From positions 85,613,199-85,677,198 of the forward strand of contig NC_092811.1 in assembly GCF_040954645.1 (NCBI RefSeq): 64,000 nucleotides of DNA, given 5' to 3'. Positions 1 through 8,906 of this stretch are shown in pieces. Position 1 is the stretch's first letter. Each line of letters opens with the position of its first letter. The notes below the pieces were generated by a model, which saw only the letters and a program-made list of their open reading frames with translations, ran no database searches and had not been told where the DNA came from. Both the position numbers and the translations under genes were made by a program. Origin of the DNA: Diabrotica undecimpunctata (lineage: Eukaryota; Arthropoda; Insecta; Coleoptera; Chrysomelidae).

Positions 1-330
1 TAAGAAGAATACACGGCCCAATAAAGACAGAACAAGGAGCATATAGAAGACAAATCATAAAAGAAGAAATATAACCAAAGGGAAAGACAGTAAAAATCAT
101 TAAAGCACAAAGACTGAGATGCTTTGGACACATACAAAAAATAAAAGAAGATGCAATAATTCGGAAGATAACAAATTGGAAACCGGTAATAAACTGACCA
201 AGAGGAAGACCAAAAATAAGATGAAAAGACAAACTACTAGAGGATATATCAAACATGGAAATTGCAAACTGAAAAGGAAAGATTCAGGGCAGGAGAGAGT
301 TAAAAAATAGTTGAAAAGGCAAAAACATAT
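1..330 (+). pseudogene. 3' tail of a non-LTR retrotransposon reverse transcriptase
   Basis: Read with stops ignored, the plus strand gives the C-terminal region typical of arthropod non-LTR RTs: a 'RLRCFGHIQ' block (family form LRW(F/Y)GHV), then a 'RGRPKIR' block, then 'MEIAN' and 'GKIQGRREL', which matches the usual IxxWKxKIQDRxEW end. At least three in-frame stops break it. The catalytic domains lie outside the window to the left, so only the final ~100 codons are here. It resembles the RTE-like copies elsewhere in the window but is too short to place in one. It is dead. Confidence 0.7.
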
Positions 331-390
331 ACTAATCTTTGAAAAATAGCCTAAATAATATACGCGGACTAATCCATAACGTTAAATAAA

Positions 391-1130
391 TTACAAGCAA
401 CTGTTAGACTGTTCACTAATCAATGCATTACTGGTGCTGGGAATAGAGAACGGGTCATTTATACCGTCGACGGTTGGCGGGAACTGGCACAAATATTTCT
501 GACAGTAGGAGTTTGATTGACGGGTGGAGCGGATGGTATTTTCTTCATGAGAGGTCTTCAAGTCTAATGTAACCATATGCCGTCAGATGCCAAAATTCAG
601 TCAGATTTGCGAACAGAAATAGAATGTTTATAAATCCTATTTTGGATTATACGATTTGTTTTGAATCAAGGGCAGTCTGCACAAGGAATTTCAAAAACTC
701 TGATTTTAATATTATAACATTATAACTTTGATTTTATAATTTTGTCGATTTTGTCAGTGACACCTTTGATGTAAGGAAGAAAAGCATTCGTATGATAATG
801 CTGAGTCTTTGGGTTGAGATTGAGTGGGAGATTGATGTCTGTGGATACTCCTATTGATGTGATTTTCGCGGTAATTATTTTGGATGAGAGCTTGTTTCAA
901 ACTAGAGAGCTTAGCGAGTCTACTTGCATTATCGCAAAGGCGTATTGATCTGGAGACAAGCGTAAAAATGAGTGAATTAATTTGTAAAGGGAAATGATGC
1001 GAGTTGGCATGCAAGTAACGATTGGTATGGGTGCGTTTTTCATAAACAGAGTGATGACAACCTTGGAATTGGTTTTTCTTTATGATAACGTCGAGCAACG
1101 GTAGTGATGAATTAGTTTCCACCTTCATCG
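391..1130 (-). pseudogene. Penelope-like element fragment (RT C-terminus, minus strand)
   Basis: On the minus strand a 124-codon open stretch (754-1128) contains 'LLDVIIKK', 'VYEKRTHTNRYLHANSHH' and 'LIFTLVSRS', the region after the RT active site in Penelope-like retroelements (family form PFLDVxI...VYRKPTHTDRYLxxxSHH). Below 754 the frame breaks; remnants of the following GIY-YIG segment are seen near 600-690 ('NSLCRLP' where the plus-strand partner reads 'EIPCADC'), and a Pro/Arg-rich tail reaches about 391. Catalytic RT residues are missing. It lies in inverted orientation next to the fragment at 1137-1760, and the two share sequence (754-860 pairs with 1430-1535; 600-690 pairs with 1660-1760). 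Confidence 0.7.
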
Positions 1131-1136
1131 TGATCT

Positions 1137-1760
1137 GGATCCTAGGATTTATACCAGTCAGCTTGGTTTAAAAAGACACCAAAGCACCCTATCTTACCGT
1201 CAGACACTCTAGTAACTTTCTATATCGTTTCACTCTTTACAAACATTCCTATATAGACGAAACTATAAACATTCTGAGAACTCAATACACTATCTAGCAA
1301 GACCACTTATCTCTCACTAAACCCCCCTCTCACTTATCCCCACTATGCTTCCCAGTAGTTGCCAATATATTTATGAAAGACTCAGATGATCTTAAATTAT
1401 AGACTTATCTTTATGAAAAACGGTAACCTATTAATAAGAGCATCCACAGACATCAATCTCTTACTTAATCTGAACCCAAAGACTCAGACCCTCATCATAC
1501 ATAAGCTTTTCTTCCTTAAATCAAAGGTTTCACTGACAAAATCAACAAAATTCTAAAATCAAGTGGAATAAAGACAATATTTACTCTTCAACAAAAACTT
1601 TCATCTCTTGTTCGATCAATAACAGACAACATTCCAAATGAACACCACAGAGACTATGAAATTCCTTGTGCAGATTGCTCCCGATCCTATATAGGCCAAA
1701 AAAATCATAGAATCCAAAATAGGATTTAGTACGATACTGAGTACGATATATTATATTCCT
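1137..1760 (+). pseudogene. Penelope-like element fragment (RT palm plus GIY-YIG remnant)
   Basis: Translating the plus strand across stops gives, in order, 'TFYIVSLFTNIP' (the RT motif A region, family form SFDVVSLFTNIP), 'SPLSP' with 'VANIFMK' (motif B), 'AFLP-IKGFTDKINKIL' and 'YEIPCADCSRSYIGQ', the start of the GIY-YIG endonuclease that is diagnostic of Penelope-like elements. The YVDD motif is deleted between about 1395 and 1440. Several stops and frameshifts make it inactive. Head-to-head placement with the minus-strand fragment is the inverted/tandem arrangement often left by this group. Confidence 0.75.
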
Positions 1761-3230
1761 TAAGTCATATTGCAACAAAATAAATCGAAAACTTGTTAAG
1801 CACCGCTGATTGATACAACAAAGCAGTAAAATGTTATACATAAAGATGGTGTAATTTTTGCTTACTTTGTCTACTAGTAATAAAGTTATCAGCATTAAAT
1901 GGCAAAGCGGTATACGTACGTGACTTTAACTATACGGAAGATGGTATAACCTATAAACCATTTGATGTGGCAAAGAAGCTCCACTTAGAAAAAAAATCAC
2001 AAAAACTGAAGACGTTATAAAAATAACTAAAATAATTTTGACATTATTTAACGCAATAGTCACAGATCTTGTTTATTTTGTTAAATAAAGAAAAATTTTA
2101 ATTTTTAAATAAACGGTTTATTATCTTTAATATAAAAGTTTTAATTTACCGATAAGTCTGATAATTTGGCTTATTTGCAGGTATTTTTTGGACATATGGA
2201 CAATATGGACAAATCGTAAAGGGTGGATTCCTAACTTTGCTCATTTGTAAATTTAGAATTTTTTGTAGGTTTCAAACAAGATATAAAAGAAAAGAAGGTG
2301 AACGTAACGAGACAAAATAGAAAAAACGAGGATACACATTTTAACACAATATATTGCATCTAAAAAAACTAAATTTTAATTACTTACAGTAAATTTTATC
2401 ACAGTTTTAGTGTTTACAAATTTAGTAACCAATGCCGTACACTTAACAACGCGATTGATTTACTAAATAATAGAAAATGGCTATAATAAGCGACAAAGTT
2501 ATTGATCCTTTGTTTCACGTTACCCACGTCAGTAAGTTTAATATATCAGTACAAATATTACTAGGATAAGACACGTATAAGCATATATTATTAAAACGGT
2601 GGTAGATAAGTTTAATATATTATAGAACGAAATCTAACAATATGTTAATATATTCATTAGTAACACAAAGAAAACTTGAAACATCTGTGATTTGTTTACT
2701 TTGTTTATTTCTAAATGTTTCTAAATGCTTCTAAATGTTTCTCAATACTTTTTAATGTTTCTAAACATTGGACGGACAGTAAATTAGCAGAACTAGAGTT
2801 GCCATCTAGAACCCAATCAGACAACGTCTGAGGGTCAACAGCAACCCCTAGTGGAAGTCATACTTTGCCATGTAGGTTATTTGAGAAATATTCTAACATC
2901 ACAACATAGTTTTAAATAAAATTTAAGACATTTTAAATTTTGTACCATCTACAGGGTTTTTACCCAGGTATTTAAAGGCTTAACTCATGTGCACTCAGTA
3001 ACAAAACACTGATGATGGGCTTGTTAGTCCATAAACGTTCTGTGATGTCTTAAAATCCCCGAAAGGGATTTTAAATTATTGATCGTTGCAAGATATTTCC
3101 GATTTAATCTTCTAGGTATGGTTGTATACAGGGTCGGACTTATATACTGATACATTTTATCAAAATTTCGGCAATCCCACAAAGTAAAAGAAAAATACAT
3201 ATAAATAATACTTTCATATTATAGTACATT
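1761..3230. other. AT-rich stretch without a recognised gene
   Basis: No coding pattern could be supported. A short run near 2700-2770 repeats the unit 'tttctaaatg' imperfectly about five times. The far end carries the hammerhead-like motif annotated separately and a small hairpin (aatcccc-gaaa-ggggatt-like, about 3053-3072). This is probably non-coding TE sequence, possibly Penelope-derived, given the neighbours at 0.4-1.8 kb. Confidence 0.4.
3000..3056 (+). ncRNA. Degenerate hammerhead-ribozyme-like motif
   Basis: Core CTGATGA lies at 3009-3015. It is followed by a stem that pairs fully (tgggct, loop tgtt, agtcca; 3016-3031), then TAAAC where active ribozymes have GAAAC, then a possible stem III (acgtt, loop ctgt, gatgt; 3035-3048, two wobble pairs) and C at 3049, the expected cleavage base. 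Stem I is weak: only the first pair fits. Penelope-like elements are known to carry such motifs in their terminal repeats, and Penelope fragments lie 1.2 kb away. The G-to-T change at the core G12 position should abolish cleavage. This is a by-eye fold, not a covariance-model hit. Confidence 0.4.
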
Positions 3231-3240
3231 ACTTTATGAG
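3231..3240. repeat. Target-site duplication (left) of the RTE element
   Basis: actttatgag, identical to 6725-6734. The two copies immediately bracket the element and define its ends. Confidence 0.9.
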
Positions 3241-3334
3241 GGGTGTAGAGGGGTGTAGAGTTGTGTTATAGAGGTAGCACCTTTTATCGGAACGACCACA
3301 TCGAGCGTCATAGACGGGAGATGGTTCTTGGTAA

Positions 3335-3598
3335 CTGGTCCTCATAAGACAGCTAACTCTTACTTATGGCTCCACGTGCCACACCCCGGGCAACTGCATT
3401 GGTCTACAGGCTAAACTAAGTGAGGATAGCCAGATATGGCGAAAATTACACCGAGCGATTGCCGGTATAAGCAATACCACACTTGCTGACCAACGGCTTC
3501 GGGCGGATGAGTTGGTGAGTGGAAGGGCACTCTTTTGTCCTGGTGCTAAGAAATTGGCACCAAAGGCGAATGAATCAAGTAAATGGTCAATGGCGTAA
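3335..3598 (+). CDS. Candidate upstream ORF in the RTE leader, no ATG
   Basis: A frame open for 87 codons from CTG at 3335 (right after an in-frame TAA) to TAA at 3596. It contains 'NCIGLQAKLSE', 'SQIWRK' and 'RAIAGISN'. The same frame is open in copy A2 (61779-62036, 85 codons), starts after the same TAA, ends at the aligned TAA, and differs by a 6-bp indel that keeps frame. That pattern suggests coding constraint, but there is no ATG, so translation would need a CTG start or another mechanism. The minus strand is also open over the region, so this could be chance. No function is recognised. Confidence 0.35.
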   Translation: MVLIRQLTLTYGSTCHTPGNCIGLQAKLSEDSQIWRKLHRAIAGISNTTLADQRLRADELVSGRALFCPGAKKLAPKANESSKWSMA

Positions 3599-3664
3599 GG
3601 ATGCAGAAGGCAAGGAGAAACCACTGCATTAAGGATCCAATTGGATATCTCTAGTACGATCATC

Positions 3665-3823
3665 ATGACTGTACAACAAAAAGCCACGTCAACCACTGAT
3701 CATGGGAATCGGAGACCAGGATCCGGCATGGGAGGTATATCACACGAAGACCACAGGGCCTCCCGGGTCGTCAACCAGCAAAATCCCTGTGAAGTACTAA
3801 ATACCACTCCTAAAAAAAAATAG
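3665..3823 (+). pseudogene. N-terminal leader of the RTE polyprotein, cut off by a frameshift
   Basis: ATG at 3665 (context atcatcATG) opens a 52-codon frame ending at TAG 3821-3823, just after a run of nine A (3812-3820). Copy A2 has ATG at the aligned site (62103) in the same context and shares 'VTDH/TTDH', 'VVN.QNPC' with it, whereas an upstream in-frame ATG at 3641 is not conserved. I therefore take 3665 as the real start. The main endonuclease frame (open from 3801) is +1 relative to this one across the A-run, so slippage in A9 probably separated the N-terminus from the rest. A programmed -1 shift would not give the right frame. Confidence 0.6.
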
Positions 3824-6716
3824 AAAAACACCCAAGAGAGTATTAAAAATTGGTACATGGAATGTTAGGAGTATGTATGATCCAGGCAAAATGCATAATA
3901 TAATACAAGAAATGCAAAGATTAAATGTCGACATTCTAGGCATTAGTGAAGCAAGATGGCCAAATTCTGGCAGTTTTTCGACAACAAATGGCATGGTATA
4001 TTACTCCGGAAACAGTAGTACCCAACACAGACACGGCGTAGCAGTTTTCGTATCTAAGTCTATGATGCAGTCGGTCATTAATTTTACTCCAGTATCAGAT
4101 CGGCTCTTATTTCTGCAATTACAAACAAACACAAGTAAACTAAATATCATACAGATCTATGCACCTACTGCAGATAAATCCGAGGACGAAATTGAACAAT
4201 TCTACGAAGAAATCAATCAAGTATTAAAATCGACGAAACCACGAGACATTACCGTAATTCTAGGTGATTTTAACTCAAAAATTGGTAAAGGAAAAAGTGG
4301 AAAACATGTAGGAGAATACGGACTCGGTAAAAGAAATGAACGAGGTGACAGACTACTTCAATTCTGCCAGGAGAATAACATGATTGCATCTAATACAGTC
4401 TTCAACTTACCAAAGAGAAGACTTTATACGTGGAAATCACCCCAGGATAATGGCGAAAGAATAATTCGAAACCAGATTGATTTTTTACTGATAAACGAAC
4501 GATACAGAAACTCCTTAAAATCCGTTAAAGCTTACCCAGGCGCAGATGTCTTTTCAGACCATAACCCTCTAATAGCGCAAATGAGTATTAAACTAAAAAG
4601 ATTGGAGCAGAAAAGAAGAGCAAATCAGATAGACGTCAGTCATTTATGTAACCTGGAGGTAAAGGAGAAACTGCAAAAATGTATTAATAATAATTTCAAA
4701 ATACTTCATGAAAAAGAAACATCTCAGCCAACGAACAACATAGATAAAAAATGGCAAAACGTAAAAATGGCAATAACAGGTCCTATGAAGAAAATTCTGA
4801 CTAAAGAAAAACCAAAAATAAAGCAAAGGTGGATGACTGATAAGATCCTTCTTCTCATGGACAATCGGAGAATAATGAAAGGAAAAAACGAACAAAGGTA
4901 TAAACAAATACAGAAAGAAATCAAAATAGAAATCAGAATAGCAAAAGAAGATTTTTATAAAAGAAAATGTAAAGAAATAGAGCAATTGCAGGCAAAACAT
5001 GATATTTTTAATGTACATAAAAAAGTGAAAGAACTTGCAGGTACACAAAAACGTAAGCAGCCAAATACCCTGTATAATGTCAACGGAAACATAATAACAG
5101 AACTAGAAGAACAGTTGAAGACATGGAAAAACTATATTGAAGAACTCTTTGCAGATAATAGACAACAATCTGAGCTAAGTAACATACAAGGAGACGAAGG
5201 TCCAGAAATAACGGAAGAAGAAGTAATGTACGCACTAAAAAGAATGAAAAATGGTAAAGCCCCAGGTCCAGATGAAATACCAACGGAAATCCTTAAACTA
5301 ATAGAAAAAGACTCGATTCACATTTTAGTTAAACTTTTCAATAGCATTTATACATCAGGAAAAATACCACAAGAATGGCTTTTATCCACCTTTGTTACTA
5401 TACCAAAAAAGATAAATGCCAAACAATGCAGTAATTACCGTACAATCAGTCTGATGAGCCATGTACTGAAAATATTTCTGAAAATTATACACTCTAGAGT
5501 ACACAGAAAACTGGAAATGGACATCAATAATACCCAGTTTGGATTTCGAAATGGACTTGGAACAAGAGAGGCGTTGTTTGCACTGAACGTTATGTCTCAA
5601 AGATGTCTTGACATAAATCAAGATGTATTCATGTGTTTCATAGATTACAACAAGGCCTTTGATAAAGTGCGGCATGATCACCTAATCAGACTCCTGACAG
5701 AAAAGAATTTAGATAAACGAGACATCCGACTAATAGCAAATATGTACTACAATCAGAAAGCAGTAGTGAGAGTAGAGAATAATACCACTGAAGAAATCGA
5801 AATAAAGCGAGGTGTGAGACAAGGGTGTATACTGTCACCAACCCTGTTTAATCTCTATTCCGAAGACGTAATGAATAGAACACTCTCTGAGCAATCCGTA
5901 GGTATTAAAATAAATGGTGTTAGATTAAACAATCTAAGATTTGCCGACGACACCGTTCTGATCGCAGAAACACTTGAAGAGCTACAGACATTGGTGAATA
6001 AGATAGCAGACTGCAGCGAAGAATATGGACTATCTTTGAACATAAAGAAAACTAAATTTATGGTAATATCGAAATCAACACAAAATGTCCAAAATTTATA
6101 TTTACACAATGAAATTATCGATCGAGTTAGCAAATACAAATATTTAGGCACTTTTATAAATGAAGACAACGATAGCTCAGCAGAAATCAAAATAAGAATA
6201 GAAAAAGCCAGATCCATATTCACTAAAATGAAGAGAGTGTTCTGCGGAAGAGATTTGAGCCTTGAAATGAAACTTCGCCTGATGAGATGTTACGTACTTT
6301 CTGTGCTGTTCTACGGAATGGAGTCATGGACGTTGAAAAAGATTGATACCAAAAAATTAGAGGCATTTGAACTGTGGATGTATCGCAGAATCCTGAGAAT
6401 ATCATGGACCGAGAGAGTCACAAATGTCGAGGTCTTGAGAAGAATGAATAAAGAAAAGGAAGTCATATTTACGATCAAAAAACGAAAACTGCAATACTTG
6501 GGACACATTACAAGAGGCGAAAGATATGACCTGCTTCGAGTAATTATGCAAGGGAAAATAGCAGGAAAAAGGTCCATAGGAAGAAGACGAAACTCCTGGC
6601 TAAAGAATCTACGGGAATGGTATAGCTGTAGCAGCAACGAATTGTTTCGGTCAGCAGTTTCGAAAATACGTATAGCCCTGATGATCGCCAACCTTCGGAA
6701 CGAAGATGGCACTTGA
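3801..6716 (+). CDS. RTE endonuclease/reverse transcriptase polyprotein
   Basis: Open from 3801; first ATG at 3873 (947 codons), but that ATG lies after the conserved 'GTWNVRSM' endonuclease start, so the natural protein began upstream in the frameshifted leader. The N-terminal AP-endonuclease (EEP) domain spans residues ~1-240: 'GISEARW' with the catalytic Glu, 'VILGDFNS' and 'SDHNPLIA'. A linker follows to ~440, then RT: 'GKAPGPDEIP', 'TQFGFR', 'DYNKAFDKV' (motif A), 'RQGCILSP' (motif B), 'RFADDTVLIA' (active-site FADD, residue ~690) and 'YLGTFI'. The C-terminal region has 'VLFYGMESW', 'YRRILRISW' and 'LGHITRG', typical of RTE. It acts by nicking target DNA and priming reverse transcription of its own RNA. 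All visible catalytic residues are present. Confidence 0.92.
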   Translation: MPLLKKNRKTPKRVLKIGTWNVRSMYDPGKMHNIIQEMQRLNVDILGISEARWPNSGSFSTTNGMVYYSGNSSTQHRHGVAVFVSKSMMQSVINFTPVSDRLLFLQLQTNTSKLNIIQIYAPTADKSEDEIEQFYEEINQVLKSTKPRDITVILGDFNSKIGKGKSGKHVGEYGLGKRNERGDRLLQFCQENNMIASNTVFNLPKRRLYTWKSPQDNGERIIRNQIDFLLINERYRNSLKSVKAYPGADVFSDHNPLIAQMSIKLKRLEQKRRANQIDVSHLCNLEVKEKLQKCINNNFKILHEKETSQPTNNIDKKWQNVKMAITGPMKKILTKEKPKIKQRWMTDKILLLMDNRRIMKGKNEQRYKQIQKEIKIEIRIAKEDFYKRKCKEIEQLQAKHDIFNVHKKVKELAGTQKRKQPNTLYNVNGNIITELEEQLKTWKNYIEELFADNRQQSELSNIQGDEGPEITEEEVMYALKRMKNGKAPGPDEIPTEILKLIEKDSIHILVKLFNSIYTSGKIPQEWLLSTFVTIPKKINAKQCSNYRTISLMSHVLKIFLKIIHSRVHRKLEMDINNTQFGFRNGLGTREALFALNVMSQRCLDINQDVFMCFIDYNKAFDKVRHDHLIRLLTEKNLDKRDIRLIANMYYNQKAVVRVENNTTEEIEIKRGVRQGCILSPTLFNLYSEDVMNRTLSEQSVGIKINGVRLNNLRFADDTVLIAETLEELQTLVNKIADCSEEYGLSLNIKKTKFMVISKSTQNVQNLYLHNEIIDRVSKYKYLGTFINEDNDSSAEIKIRIEKARSIFTKMKRVFCGRDLSLEMKLRLMRCYVLSVLFYGMESWTLKKIDTKKLEAFELWMYRRILRISWTERVTNVEVLRRMNKEKEVIFTIKKRKLQYLGHITRGERYDLLRVIMQGKIAGKRSIGRRRNSWLKNLREWYSCSSNELFRSAVSKIRIALMIANLRNEDGT

Positions 6717-6724
6717 AGAAGAAG

Positions 6725-6734
6725 ACTTTATGAG
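6725..6734. repeat. Target-site duplication (right) of the RTE element
   Basis: actttatgag, identical to 3231-3240. With the element removed, the surrounding 55-60 bp form an imperfect palindrome (see findings). Confidence 0.9.
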
Positions 6735-7004
6735 GCGGAGAAGCATGACGCTTCTTTGCCGAATAAAGTATACTATTTTTTCTTCAACCGTAGCAATTTT
6801 CAACCATAAATAGTACAATTCATACGCTATTTTTACTCGAAATTATCTGTGACAACTATCAAAGTCGTCTAGATGTTAGAAATTAAAATAATTAAGTCGT
6901 CGGTGGGATTTGCGTCTCCCTGGTTACAGTTGTTTGACAGTTGTTTGCAATTATTAAAGACAGCTTATTGTTGTTGCAACCGCAAGCGCAAATTTAGTGC
7001 GAAA

Positions 7005-7283
7005 ATGGAAAACCTAAACGAAATTGAGTCCGCGGCTAATGATGCAGTAGCACGTTTGGGGCCCTCCAAGTCCGATAAGAACGATAATGCTCAAAAAATT
7101 TTAAACCCTCATGATTCGCCAACATCGGGAATGATTGCTGAAAGTTGTTCTCGACCATCAGTATCATCAACAATTACCAATGCGTATCAAGAGTCGGGAA
7201 CATTTTTGCACGGTTTCAATTTTGAAAATGCGTCATTAACTAATTGTACTTTTAATATTACTATAAATAAAAATGATGTTTAA
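7005..7283 (+). CDS. Small hypothetical protein next to a DNA transposon remnant
   Basis: Frame open from 6873, but ATG at 7005 has the better context (gcgaaaATGG) and starts a 92-codon protein. It is Ser/Asn/Ala-rich in the middle and ends in 'FNFENASLTNCTFNITI', an alternating N/T/F pattern that could form a beta ladder. I do not recognise a family. It is convergent with the broken transposase at 7513-8553 and 230 bp from it, so it may be an accessory ORF of the same element or unrelated. No signal peptide or membrane segment is seen. It is free of stops, unlike its neighbour. Confidence 0.35.
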   Translation: MENLNEIESAANDAVARLGPSKSDKNDNAQKILNPHDSPTSGMIAESCSRPSVSSTITNAYQESGTFLHGFNFENASLTNCTFNITINKNDV

Positions 7284-7512
7284 TTGTTGTTAATGACATT
7301 TGTATTGTTGCTTTGTGACATGTTTCATATTGTTGCCATGACAACATTTTTCCCTCTGCCGTAAAGAAATGGGAAAAAAACTGCTGCCGGCAGAGACATC
7401 AAACTTTGACAGGATCAAGTTAGATAAGTAATGTCATCATTATTTTACGTTTGAAGAAAAAAATATATATTTAACATAGTGAAAAAATACAAAAAAATAA
7501 TTTTATACTTAA

Positions 7513-8553
7513 CTATCGTCTGCATTTTTTGACATGCTCTATACATTTTTTCCAATTATCTGCTGTAATATTATTACATTCGGTCTTAATTAAATCTAGA
7601 ACAGTCCTCTCTATTATTTTCCTATTATTTTTCCTCACTATTACTTTTTAATTGACGCTACATTAATTCTATTGGATTCAGTATAGAATAATAAGAAGGT
7701 AATCCTAATACTTTTGGCCATCATTCTCAGCTAGCCTGTCGATAACACAAGTTTTTTTATTAGTTCTACAAGTTGTTTTTTTGCGTAAGAATCCATAAAA
7801 TATAATTTCATGTTTTGATAAAAATTCTTGAATTTCAGCTTTGTTTGAATTAGTGTTTGGAATTTTACTCTTTAGTCTACAATAATACGGAGCATTATCC
7901 AAAATAATAGCGCTATTTCTTTTTAATTTAGGTAGTAATTGCTGCTCAAACCACTTTTCAAACAAAGTACCGTCCATATCTTGATGATAATCTAAGCGAA
8001 AATCACTAATACTTTTAGCAGAGAGTAATAAAGTATCTTCTACCCATCCTGATTCTTCTCCACAATGTAAAATACAAATTATCTTTCCTCTAGAGAGAGG
8101 AACATTGATGACGCAATTTTTACTACCATCGGTCTAACATTTTTTAACTATATCGTGAGTGTCGAACCACGTTTCATCCAAATAATACAAGCTCTTTCCT
8201 TCACTCCTAAAAGACCTTATACTCTCCAAATAATCGAACCTCCGCTTTATTAAAAGGCTGGATTCCATAATTGCCTGCCGTTTATTCACTGTTTTAAACA
8301 TAAAACCATTAGATTTTAAATACCTCCAAAAAGTAGTTTTATGACACTCGGGGATTATTTCTTTGTTTCTTAATTTACTTAAAAGTTTATTTAAAGTTGG
8401 TAAGTTATTTACTGAATACATATGATATATTGTTTCCCGTATAGCTGATAAATAAAAATTCGGAAAATTCTCGATGGGCACCAGAATCCTTTCTTTTTTT
8501 TTTTCGCAGCACTGGACCGTTTTTATAAGTTCGTACACCGTAGATCGTGGCAT
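7513..8553 (-). pseudogene. IS630/Tc1-type (Sailor-like) transposase, broken
   Basis: Minus-strand reading gives a DDE transposase. It runs from 'MPRSTVYELIK' (end of the DNA-binding helix-turn-helix) through 'YLDETWFDTH' (first Asp), 'GTLFEKWFEQQLLP' and 'AIILDNAPYY' (second Asp) to, after a frameshift near 7720, 'LPSYYSILNPIELM' (catalytic Glu), then 'ITADNWKKCIEHVKK' and a stop at 7513. Stops interrupt it near 8134 and 7655. The second Asp to Glu spacing is about 80 residues, far longer than the usual 34-41 and like the branch described as Sailor/DD82E; that naming is inference. The N-terminal exon was not found, and neither were clear TIRs. Confidence 0.75.
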
Positions 8554-8705
8554 TTGTTAAAAAAAACCGTATTTTTGATCGCTTCTGATTTAACCATCGT
8601 CGAAAGGAGACCTAAGAAAAAATATGTAATTTAACTTTTTAAGGAATTCTTTTTTTTTATGAATTAATTAATCGGTAAATATGATTAACCTTCATAATAC
8701 GGAGA

Positions 8706-8723
8706 GGGGCGAATCCTCGCCCC
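8706..8723. other. GC-rich hairpin GGGGCGA/TCGCCCC
   Basis: Perfect 7-bp stem with a 4-nt loop (8713-8716) in otherwise AT-rich sequence. A longer related hairpin lies at 8885-8906. The 160 bp between them contain no ORF. Such paired hairpins may mark ends of a small non-autonomous element, but no target duplication was seen. Confidence 0.4.
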
Positions 8724-8884
8724 AGGTCTAATGTTTTTATTATTATCTGTAGTTAAGTTTAATCAATCCCTTTGACGCTTTAGGACATTGGTAGTTAATG
8801 TATTAAGAGCACAAAGAAGTAGTACAACCCAAAATACCGCGAACAGAAAATTAAATATTGTCGTCGGATTTCGCGGAAATGTAT

Positions 8885-8906
8885 GTGGGGCGAAAATTCG
8901 CCCCAC
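8885..8906. other. GC-rich hairpin GTGGGGCGAA/TTCGCCCCAC
   Basis: Perfect 10-bp stem with a 2-nt loop. It shares the GGGGCGA core with the hairpin at 8706 and, loosely, with a GGGGC/GCCCC pair at 15489-15506. Confidence 0.5.

Larger units (their letters stand above)
3241..6724 (+). mobile_element. RTE-type non-LTR retrotransposon, full length (copy A1)
   Basis: A 3,484-bp element bounded by a perfect 10-bp direct repeat. It has a ~420-bp leader, an endonuclease/RT frame that reaches almost to the 3' end, and a short (GAA)n-like tail at 6714-6724 (gaagaagaag), as expected for the RTE clade, which lacks poly(A). The 5' end shows two tandem copies of ggggtgtaga. The leader (3250-3660) is closely matched at 61694-62105, where a diverged second member (A2) begins. 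A full-length 5' end and long open frame suggest a relatively recent insertion. Clade naming rests on domain order and size. Confidence 0.88.

Noticed and set aside
119..310. 63-codon plus-strand ORF
   Set aside because: Out of frame with the RT tail motifs at 100-330; a shadow of the decayed gene.
3364..3696. 110-codon minus-strand ORF, also open at 61808-62104
   Set aside because: Conserved in both RTE copies, but the indel and shared stop pattern favour the plus-strand frame; the antisense one is most simply its shadow.
3812..3820. Programmed -1 ribosomal frameshift at the A9 run
   Set aside because: A -1 shift leads to the wrong frame; +1 would be needed, so mutation or sequencing slippage is more likely.
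4644..6712. Several minus-strand ORFs of 60-134 codons, some hydrophobic
   Set aside because: All lie antisense to the RTE polyprotein; Lys/Asn-rich sense codons give Phe/Leu-rich antisense frames that mimic membrane proteins.
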